DNA from: Serinicoccus kebangsaanensis
GTDB lineage: Bacteria; Actinomycetota; Actinomycetes; Actinomycetales; Dermatophilaceae
DNA length: 64,000 nucleotides
NCBI RefSeq assembly: GCF_008919445.1
Contig: NZ_VSLG01000007.1
Location: 65,454 to 129,453, forward strand
Reading direction: 5' to 3'
The notes under the pieces are model-generated. The model had not been told where the DNA came from and did no database searches. It saw only the letters and a program-made list of their open reading frames with translations. Positions 54,728-62,600 of this stretch are shown one piece after another (the stretch's first letter is position 1; every line of letters starts with the position of its first letter). The position numbers were made by a program, and so were the translations under genes.

Positions 54728-56299
54728 TCAGCAGGTGGTGCCCTCCTCGGGCACGGTGCCCTCGAGCAGATAGGCGTCGACCACGTCGTCGATGCAGTCG
54801 TTGGAGCGACCGTAGGCCGTGTGCCCGTCACCGTCGTAGGTCAGCAGCACGCCGGAGTCCAGGGTCTCGGCGAGACCCTCGGCCCACTCGTAGGGGGTCG
54901 CCGGGTCACGGGTCGTGCCGATGACCAGGATCGGGTCCGCGCCCGCCGCGGAGTAGTCCTCCACGGTCTCCACCGCCTCGGCCGGCCAGAACGCGCACGC
55001 CCCCTCACCCGCGAGGTACCGGCCCCACGTCCGGGACGCCTCCTCGAACTGCTGCTCCACCGCGGCGGAGTCGAGGTCCTCCCCGTCGGCGTCCACGGGC
55101 CGGTCCAGGCAGTTGACCGCGTAGATCGCCTGCATGGTGTTGCCGTCGTAGCTGCCGTCGCTGCCGCGGCTGGCGTAGAGGTTCGCCAGGAACATCATGA
55201 TCGTCCCGTCCCCGTCGAAGGCCCGCTCGAAGGCCTGCGTCAGCAGCGGCCAGTACTGCTCGGTGTACATCGCCGCGATGATGCCGTACATGCCCCAGCC
55301 CTCGGTCAGCTCCGGCGCGGCGTCGCCCTCGACCGGGAGGGGCGCGGTGTCCAGCTCGTCCAGGAAGGCCGGGATGCGCGCCATGGCCGACTCCACGTCA
55401 CTGCCGAGCGGGCACTCGCCGCTCGCGACGCAGTTCTCGACGTAGGCCCGGGTGGCCCGCTCGAACCCCGCCGCCTGGCCCAGCCCCATCTCCAGCTCGC
55501 TCAGGTCCGGCTCGATCGCACCGTCCAGCACCAGGGCTCCGACCCGGTCGGGGAAGAGCGAGGCATAGGTGGTGCCCAGGAAGGTGCCGTAGGACGCGCC
55601 GTAGTAATCGAGCTGCTCCTCGCCCAGCGCGGCGCGCAGGACGTCGATGTCGCGGGCGGCCTCCACCGTCGAGACGTGACCCAGCAGGTCCGGTGCGCTC
55701 TCGCCGCAGGCCTGGGCGAAGTCCTCGACCAGCTGGGTCGAGGCCTCCTCCTCGGCGGCGTCGTCCGGCGAGGGGTCGGAGGAGAGGAACTCATCCATCT
55801 GCTCGTCCTCGAAGCAGGTCACCGGCGCCGAGCGCCCGACGCCGCGCGGGTCGAAGCCGACGACGTCGTAGGCCTCCCGGACCTCGCCCGAGATGGCCAT
55901 CCCCGACATCATCGCGTAGTCCACGCCCGAGGCCCCCGGGCCCCCGGGGTTGACCACCAGGGAGCCGGTGGCCTCACCCGAGGCCGGCGAGCGCAGCAGC
56001 GCCAGGTCGATGGTCTGCCCGTCCGGCTCCGCGTAGTCCATCGGGACGGTGAGCGAGGCACACTCGAAGTCGCCCTGGCAGCTGCTCCACGTCAGACGCT
56101 GCGAGTAGTAGTCCTCGAGCCCCTCGGGCGCACCGTCGGCCAACGGGGTCGAGGTCGCGGTCGGCCCGGCCGACCCGCCCTCCGACGTCGCCTGCCCGTC
56201 CGCCGGCTCGTCGGTGTCCGGAGCCCCGGGCGTGCAGGCCACCACCACCGAGAGCGCACTCAGGCCGGCCACCAGCCTGGCCGTCGTCGAGATCCGCAC
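54728..56299 (-). CDS. TAP-family alpha/beta-hydrolase lipoprotein (secreted peptidase)
   Basis: A 523-residue exported serine hydrolase with lipobox VVVAC at residues 18-22 and an acidic, threonine-rich linker. The oxyanion motif is VVNPGGPGASGVDYA, the nucleophile lies in YYGASYGTFLGTTYA, and a TAP-like C-terminal domain carries IGTTRDPATPYEWA (Asp) and DGDGHTAYG (His). Relatives are Streptomyces tripeptidyl aminopeptidases and mycobacterial CaeA-type esterases. GGGAGGAC lies 7 nt before the GTG start. It follows holB. Confidence 0.92.
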   Translation of the reverse strand: MRISTTARLVAGLSALSVVVACTPGAPDTDEPADGQATSEGGSAGPTATSTPLADGAPEGLEDYYSQRLTWSSCQGDFECASLTVPMDYAEPDGQTIDLALLRSPASGEATGSLVVNPGGPGASGVDYAMMSGMAISGEVREAYDVVGFDPRGVGRSAPVTCFEDEQMDEFLSSDPSPDDAAEEEASTQLVEDFAQACGESAPDLLGHVSTVEAARDIDVLRAALGEEQLDYYGASYGTFLGTTYASLFPDRVGALVLDGAIEPDLSELEMGLGQAAGFERATRAYVENCVASGECPLGSDVESAMARIPAFLDELDTAPLPVEGDAAPELTEGWGMYGIIAAMYTEQYWPLLTQAFERAFDGDGTIMMFLANLYASRGSDGSYDGNTMQAIYAVNCLDRPVDADGEDLDSAAVEQQFEEASRTWGRYLAGEGACAFWPAEAVETVEDYSAAGADPILVIGTTRDPATPYEWAEGLAETLDSGVLLTYDGDGHTAYGRSNDCIDDVVDAYLLEGTVPEEGTTC

Positions 56300-56326
56300 G
56301 TCGGATGTCCTCCCTCGCTCGTCGTC

Positions 56327-57484
56327 TCACCCCCGGGGCAAGAGCAACCCAATCATCATCGCTTCCAGGACCAGCAGCGGCGCGCCGTTGGCGATGAGCC
56401 GCTGCCGCGCCTCGCCGATCGTCTCCAGCGCGAGCAACAGCTGCTCCGCAGAGAAGGAACGAGCGAGCAGCTGGATCTGCTCCGGCTCGCTCGCGTTGAC
56501 CCGGTCCAGCCCCGACCCGGCGGTGACGAGCAGGGCGTCCCGGTAGACCGAGGCGAGGTCGGTCAGGGCGGCGTCGATGCTGTCGTGCTGCTGCCGCCTG
56601 GCCTCCGCCTTGAGCCGGTCGTCCAGCCGGCGCAGGTGGGCCCGCACCGAGGGAGGCTGGGTGCGGGCGGTGAGGTCGGCACCGAGCTGGGTCAGCAGCT
56701 CGCGACGCTGCTCCTCGGCGTGGTCCGCGGACGTGGCCTTGGCCCCCTCGCCGGCCTCGTCCACCAGGTCCTGCGCCGCGCGCAGGGCGTCACCGAGCGA
56801 GGCCAGGCCGGTCGGGATCGAGGTGATCTCGCGGCGCCGCGCGCGGGCGTGCTCGTCGGTGGCCAGCCTCCTGGCGATCCCGATGTGGCTCTGCGCGGCG
56901 CGGGCGGCGTAGTGCGCCATGGACGGGTCGATCCCGTCCCGTGAGATGAGCAGGTCGGCGACGGCGTGCGGCGAGGGGGTGCCCAGCCGCACGTGACGGC
57001 ACCGGGACCGGACGGTCACGAGCACGTCCTCCAGCGAGGGTGCGCACAGCATCCAGACCGTGCGGGCGGTGGGCTCCTCCAGCGACTTCAGCAGGGTGTT
57101 GGCCGAGTGGTCGTTGAGCCGGTCGGCGTCCTCGACGACCATCACCCGCCAGCGTCCCAGGCTGGGTCGTGCCTGCGCCTCCAGGACCAGCTCCCGCGCC
57201 TCGCCGACCTTGATGAAGGTCTGGTCGGTGTCGACGACGCGGACGTCGGGATGACTGCCGGCCATCACCATCCGGCACGGCTGGCACTCCCCGCAGCCGA
57301 CCTGGACGCCGCCCGCCCCCTCGCACTGCAGGGCGGCGGCGAAGGTGCGGGCCGCGACCGACCTGCCCGAGCCCGGTGGTCCGGTGAACAACCAGGCATG
57401 GGTCATCGCTGCCGGCTCCGTCGACGCCCGCCGCAGCGTGGACACCACGCGGGGCTGCCCGACCAGCTGGTCGAAGACGCTCAT
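56327..57484 (-). CDS. holB: DNA polymerase III subunit delta prime
   Basis: The clamp-loader subunit, 385 residues. The start FDQLVGQPRVVSTLRRA, a P-loop region FTGPPGSGRSVAA (the lysine of a true Walker A is replaced by arginine, as expected for a non-hydrolysing subunit), the zinc cluster CGECQPCRMV, and VVEDADRLNDHSANTLLKSLEE identify it. ATG overlaps the tmk stop as ATGA. Confidence 0.94.
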   Translation of the reverse strand: MSVFDQLVGQPRVVSTLRRASTEPAAMTHAWLFTGPPGSGRSVAARTFAAALQCEGAGGVQVGCGECQPCRMVMAGSHPDVRVVDTDQTFIKVGEARELVLEAQARPSLGRWRVMVVEDADRLNDHSANTLLKSLEEPTARTVWMLCAPSLEDVLVTVRSRCRHVRLGTPSPHAVADLLISRDGIDPSMAHYAARAAQSHIGIARRLATDEHARARRREITSIPTGLASLGDALRAAQDLVDEAGEGAKATSADHAEEQRRELLTQLGADLTARTQPPSVRAHLRRLDDRLKAEARRQQHDSIDAALTDLASVYRDALLVTAGSGLDRVNASEPEQIQLLARSFSAEQLLLALETIGEARQRLIANGAPLLVLEAMMIGLLLPRG

Positions 57485-58140
57485 CGGCGCTCCAGCAGCT
57501 CGCGGACGCGCTCCCGGACGGCCGACTCGATCGCCGGCTGCGGCTCCTGCGCGTCGAGGACGAGGTAGCGCTCCGGCTGCTGCCCGGCCAGGTCCAGGAA
57601 GCCGCGGCGCACCCGGAGGTGGAAGTCGTCGCCCTCCCGCTCCACCCGGTCGTGCGTCGCGCCACGACGCAGCCGGCCCTGCTCGGGACTGACGTCGAGC
57701 ACCACGGTCAGGTCGGGGAGCAGCCCCTCCACGGCCCAGAGCGAGAGATCCCGCACCTCCCCGTGGCCGAGCTCCCGGGCGGCGCCCTGGTAGGCCACGG
57801 AGGAGTCGAGGTAGCGGTCCGTGATGACGATCTCGCCCGCCTCGAGCGCCGGCCGGACCACGGTGGCGACGTGGTGCGCGCGGTCCGCGGCGAAGATCAG
57901 CGCCTCCGCCCGCGCGGTGACCGACCCGTCCTCCCCGTGGAGCACCAGCTCGCGCAGCGAGCGCCCCAGCCCGGTCCCGCCGGGCTCCCGGGTGCGGCGG
58001 ACGGCATACCCCTGCTCTCCCAGCCAGCGCGCCAGCGCGTCGGCCTGGGTCGACTTCCCCGCCCCGTCCCCGCCCTCGACCGCGAGGAACAGCCCCCGCC
58101 TGCCACCTCGGGGGGCGTCGGCGGGCGGCTGGTCGGTCAC
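57481..58140 (-). CDS. tmk: Thymidylate kinase
   Basis: Phosphorylates dTMP to dTDP. The P-loop is LAVEGGDGAGKSTQADAL, followed by RTREPGGTGLG and the DRYLDSSVAYQGAAR substrate motif. The length is 219 residues with about 14 unconserved N-terminal residues. TAGGCT lies 6 nt upstream of the GTG start (leaderless pattern). It is coupled to holB, a common actinobacterial pair. Confidence 0.96.
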   Translation of the reverse strand: MTDQPPADAPRGGRRGLFLAVEGGDGAGKSTQADALARWLGEQGYAVRRTREPGGTGLGRSLRELVLHGEDGSVTARAEALIFAADRAHHVATVVRPALEAGEIVITDRYLDSSVAYQGAARELGHGEVRDLSLWAVEGLLPDLTVVLDVSPEQGRLRRGATHDRVEREGDDFHLRVRRGFLDLAGQQPERYLVLDAQEPQPAIESAVRERVRELLERR

Positions 58141-58195
58141 GTGGGCAGCCTACGGGACGGGTGTGACGGTGGCCGCGGCCCTTCCACAGCCGCAC

Positions 58196-58231
58196 CTGAC
58201 GGCCCTGCCCCCGGTGGGTCAGGGCCGTCAG
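58196..58231 (-). terminator. Terminator of the MerR/TipA gene
   Basis: CTGACGGCCCTG (58196-58207) pairs with CAGGGCCGTCAG (58220-58231) around a 12-nt loop, 16 bases after the regulator's stop. Confidence 0.85.
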
Positions 58232-58247
58232 GGATGGTGTCCGCGGC

Positions 58248-59030
58248 TCACGCCCGTGCGGCGTTGGCGACGACGGCGTCCCGCACGAACTGCGCCAGAC
58301 CGGGCGCGATGTCCTCGTAGGTCTGGGAGAACCGCGGGTCGTCGACGTACATCTGCGCGATGTTGGCGTGCATCTCCCGCGGGCAGTCGTAGAACCACCG
58401 GCAGATCTGCTGCCGCGCCTCCTCGGCGGCGTCCATCGCGGCCACCGACGTGGCGTCCACGTCGCCCTGGAGCAGCTCCACGAAGCGGGCGTTGACCTGG
58501 TCCTGCTCGACCTTGATCTGCTCCCACTGCTCCTTGGTGTAGCCCTTGGTCCGCCGGTTCGACTCCTTCCAGGCGTCGGTCTCGCCCCACCGCTGCTCGG
58601 CCTCGGCCTGGTAGTCGTCGAAGTTGTCGGTGAAGCTGTCACCGAAGATCTCTCGTTGCTCCTCGTGGGTGATCCTGTATCCGCTCATCTCACTCTCCAT
58701 CGCTGCGTCGATCGACCGCACGAGCTCGGTGAGCTCGCCGATCCGGTCCGTGATCGTGTCCCGCTGACGGCGCAGGTGCTCGACGACGTCGGCATCCTGC
58801 TCCAGCAGCTCGGCCACCTGGTCCAGCCCGAAGCCGAGCCGGCGGTAGACGACGACGTGCTGCAGCCGCATCAGGTCGTCCTCGGTGTAGAGGCGGTAGC
58901 CGGCGAAGCTGCGCTCGCTGGGCACCACGAGTCCGATCTCGTCGTAGTGGTGCAGGGTGCGCACGCTGACGCCGACCTGCTCGGCCACCTGGCCGACGGT
59001 CGAGCGCTGCAGATCCGTCATCTCGATCAC
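58248..59030 (-). CDS. MerR-family regulator with TipAS ligand domain
   Basis: A 260-residue TipAL-like activator. The winged HTH is QVAEQVGVSVRTLHHYDEIG, followed by a long dimerisation coiled coil to about residue 125. The TipAS antibiotic-binding domain fills the rest (EWKESNRRTKG-like segment, then ICRWFYDCPREMHANIAQMY). TipA proteins bind thiopeptides and induce themselves. The GTG at 59030 is favoured because the -10 box CATGCT ends 7 nt upstream; ATG 59021 is an alternative. A textbook MerR promoter lies in front. Confidence 0.9.
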   Translation of the reverse strand: MIEMTDLQRSTVGQVAEQVGVSVRTLHHYDEIGLVVPSERSFAGYRLYTEDDLMRLQHVVVYRRLGFGLDQVAELLEQDADVVEHLRRQRDTITDRIGELTELVRSIDAAMESEMSGYRITHEEQREIFGDSFTDNFDDYQAEAEQRWGETDAWKESNRRTKGYTKEQWEQIKVEQDQVNARFVELLQGDVDATSVAAMDAAEEARQQICRWFYDCPREMHANIAQMYVDDPRFSQTYEDIAPGLAQFVRDAVVANAARA

Positions 59031-59037
59031 GCTCCCG

Positions 59038-59068
59038 AGCATGGAGCCTCACGGCGCGTGAGGGTCAA
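59038..59068 (-). promoter_or_regulatory. MerR-type promoter with 19-bp spacer and palindromic operator
   Basis: On the minus strand TTGACC (59068-59063) and CATGCT (59043-59038) are exactly 19 bp apart, the over-long spacer that MerR proteins correct by twisting DNA. The spacer holds CCTCACG-CGC-CGTGAGG (59063-59047), a perfect 7-bp-arm operator. Autoactivation of the TipA-like gene is strongly suggested. Confidence 0.85.
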
Positions 59069-59574
59069 GCCTGTTCGGGACCTCCGCCCTCGGCGGACGT
59101 CATCGTGCCCCTGCCCCGCAGCGACTCGAAGATGAGCGAGGTCTCGGCGTGCAGCACGCCCGGCCGGTTGGTCAGGTGGTCGAGCACGAAGTCGCGCAGC
59201 GCGTCGGCACTCGGCACGGCGACGTGCACGTAGTAGTCGATCGCGCCGGACACGTGGAACGCCCCCAGGACTCCCGGGAGCTCCGGCACCTCACGGGTGA
59301 ACTCCTCGAAGTTGGTCCGCCGGTGGCCGCCGAACCGGATGGCGATCATGGCCTCGACGGGTCGACCGACCGCCACCGGGTCGATGTCCGCATGGATCCC
59401 GCGGACGACGCCCCGCTCACGGAGCGAACGCACCCGCACCAGGCAGGTGGACTCGGCGATCCCCACCTCCCGCGCGAGCATGGCGTTCGACATCCGCCCG
59501 TCGACCTCGAGCAACCGCACCAGCGCCAGGTCGGTCTCGTCCAGCGGCTTCTCGTCACGAGGATTCTTCGGCAC
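59065..59574 (-). CDS. Lrp/AsnC-family transcriptional regulator
   Basis: A 169-residue feast/famine regulator. The N-terminal HTH spans residues 10-60 (LDETDLALVRLLEVDGRMSN, then VGIAESTCLVRVRSLRERGV), and the RAM ligand domain follows (MIAIRFGGHRRTNFEEFTRE, VSGAIDYYVHVAVPSADAL). The amino-acid effector is unknown. The GTG at 59574 has a CATACT box 7 nt upstream. Its stop overlaps the -35 box of the downstream MerR promoter. Confidence 0.9.
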   Translation of the reverse strand: MPKNPRDEKPLDETDLALVRLLEVDGRMSNAMLAREVGIAESTCLVRVRSLRERGVVRGIHADIDPVAVGRPVEAMIAIRFGGHRRTNFEEFTREVPELPGVLGAFHVSGAIDYYVHVAVPSADALRDFVLDHLTNRPGVLHAETSLIFESLRGRGTMTSAEGGGPEQA

Positions 59575-59654
59575 GACAGACAGTATGCCCGCACCCGCCG
59601 CAGATGACGCAGCCCGGCCGCGCAGGGGATCGCGACCGGGCTGCGGGCCTGGGG

Positions 59655-62600
59655 CTACTCCAGCGTGCGCAGCAGGTCGAGCACGTCGTCGTCGATGGCC
59701 GCGTCCCCTCCGAGCACGTGGACCACCCCGGGCTCGAGCCGCTCCAGCGCGGTCCACGTCACGGGGGGCACAGAGTCCTGCCGAACCAGCAGCATGGGCG
59801 CGTCCTGCGCGCCCGCCACGGCGGCGCCGGCGAGGGCGTCCGGCCAGTTCTGCCCGCTCGCGACGAACACGTCCGCCGCCGTCGGGTGGTCCTCCGCGAG
59901 GAGCGCGGCGGTGTGGAAGCGGTCGTCACCGGCGACCCGGGTCACCTCGCCGTAGGCGCCCAACGCGATGGCGACGCTCTCCTCGACGGCCCCCGTGCCC
60001 CCGAGCAGCACGATCTGCTCGACGCCCAGGTCGGTGAGGGCCTGCGCCGTCGCCGCGGGCACCGAGCCCGGGCGGACCAGCAGCACGGGTGCGTCCACGG
60101 CACCCGCGCGGGCGGCACCCGCCAGGGCGTCCGGGTAGTTCAGCCCGGTCGCGACGTAGGCCGTCCCGGCGGACCCGAACTCGGCCGCCACACGGGCCGC
60201 CGTGCCGTACCGGTCGGTGCCGGCCAACCGTCTCGCCGGGGCCTGCGCCGCGTCCGCGGCAGCCTCCACGACCGCGTCCTCGACCGCGCCGTCGCCGCCC
60301 AGCACGACGACCTCGGCCGGGTTGAGCCGTTGCAGCTCGGCGGAGGTCACGGCCGGGAGCACGTCCGGCTCGGTCAGCAGCACCGGGACCTCCACGCTCC
60401 CGGCGAGCGCCGCGCCGGCGAGCGCGTCCGGGAAGTCCGCCCCGGTGGACAGCAGCACCGACTCGACACCGGGTGCATACCGCTGGGAGAGCTCGACGGC
60501 CGTGCCGTAGCGGTCCTCCCCGGCGATCCGCACCACCTCCGGGTGGATCGGGCCGGGGTCCGGCTCGCACCCGGCGTCCAGCAGGGCGAAGTCGGTCTCC
60601 ACCACCTGGCCGCGCAGCGGGTCCACCAGGGCCTGCTCCGGCCGGTAGCCACCCGCCGACGCGATCAGCTCCAGCTCACCGACACGGGTGTCGATCCACC
60701 GGGCATACCGGCCCTCGACGTCGGTGACCCAGCGCCACCGGGGGTCCTCCATCCGCGTCGGCGCCGCGTCGACCGTGGCGCCCGGCAGCGGCGATCCGGC
60801 ACCCTCGCAGTCCGCACCGGTGACCAGGCCGGTCAGCTTGCCCCACGTGGCGGGCGGGAGCACGGTCATCTCCACCTCGGTGGTCGGAGCCGTGCCGGGC
60901 ATGCCGCCCCCGGCCTCGATCCCGGCGGTGTAGGTGCCCGGCTGCGCCACCTCGCCGGACGTGGTGACCTCCACCGTCGCCGACTCACCGGCGGCGAGGG
61001 ACAGCTCGGTCTGGCTCAGCGAGAGCCAGGGCACGTCCGCGCCCGCGTCGTCGCAGAGGTCGTAGCCCGGCAGCAGCTCGACCACGTCGCTGAAGCCCTG
61101 GTCGCTCTGGCCTCCGACGAGGGCGAATCCGCAGGCGCCCGCACCGCGGAAGGACGGAGTGTTGGGGTTGGGCAGGTCGCTCCACGTGTCGGCCGCCGGG
61201 TCGTAGGCGAAGGCGTCGTTCGTCACGGCACCCGCCTGCAGCCCGCCGGTGAGGACGAGCTGGTCGTTGGCTCCGGCGTAGGCCGCGCCCCACGCGTCCA
61301 CGGGGGCGTCGGCGACCTGGGTCCACGAGTCGGCGTCCGGGTCGTAGGCGTAGGTCGCGGAGGTGGAGACCTCGCCGTCACCCACGCCGCCGGCGCAGAT
61401 CACCCGGCCGTCGATCCCGGCGCAGGAGGGGTAGGCGATCGGCTGCGGGTAGTCGGCGAGCGTCGTCCAGGAGTCGGTCGCCGGGTCGTAGGCGGCCGTG
61501 GTCGCCGAGGTCGGGTCGCACATGTCGGTGGTGCACCCGCCGACCGAGTAGAGCAGACCGCCGAGGGTCGCCTGACCGGCCCACGTCACCGCGACGGGCG
61601 CGTCCGCCAGCTGGGTCCACTCGTCCGCCTCCGGCGCGTAGGCGTAGGTCCCGGTCTGCGCGACCCCGCTGCTGTCCCACCCACCGGCGGCCACGATCCT
61701 CCCGTCGAGCGCTCCGACGGTGGGCGCCATCAGCGGCAGCGGCAGGTCCGCGACCTGCACCCACTCCATCGTCGCCGGGTCGTAGCGGTGGGTGGCCGGC
61801 GTGGGTTCGTTGCCGTCGAAGCCGCCGAAGGTGTACCAGGTGCCGTCGAGGTTCACCACGCCGTTGTCCACGATCGGCGTCGGCAGCGGCGTGAGCTCGG
61901 TCCACGGCTCCTCGTGCGGCCGGCGGTCGGCGGGCCCGTCCTCGGACCGCTGCGGCGACAGGTATGCGCCCACGAACGGGTCGACGTCCGCCGTCCGGGT
62001 GGGGGCCCCTGCGGCCTGCCCCTCGCCCAGGGTCGTGACGCGGCTCCCGTCGGCGCGCAGCAGCTCCACGCCGCCGCGCACCTCCTCCAGGGTCACCTCG
62101 GCGGGACCGGTGCCGGTGTTGGTCACGGTCAGCTCCGCGGTCTCCGCGTCGTCGCCGAGCGTGACCTCGGTCTCGATCCGCTGCGGGTCCAGCTCGAGCA
62201 GGCCCCCGTCGAGGACGAAGTCGGCCCGCACGGCGCCGCCACCGACCACGGCGACGTCCTGGGCGGCCGGCGCGAACCCGCGGGCGGAGGCCTCGAACGG
62301 GTGGTCCCCGGACACGCTGCTGAACAGCCAGTAGAAGCCGTCCTCCTGGCCCTCGTCGGCCGGGGTCGCCCGGCTGACCCCGGTGTCCTCCGGGACGTCG
62401 AGGCTGGTGATCGTCGCACCGGTGACGGCAGACCCGTCGGCGGTGGCGGAGACGTTGCCCACGACATACCCCCCGTCACCGACGGGCACGCAGGAGCGGC
62501 TGCCGACGAAGACGTCGTCCACCTCCCAGAACCAGGCGTAGAAGGCGTCGTAGTAGTGCCACCGCACCCGGACCTGGCTCTCCCCCGCCGCCATCGGCAG

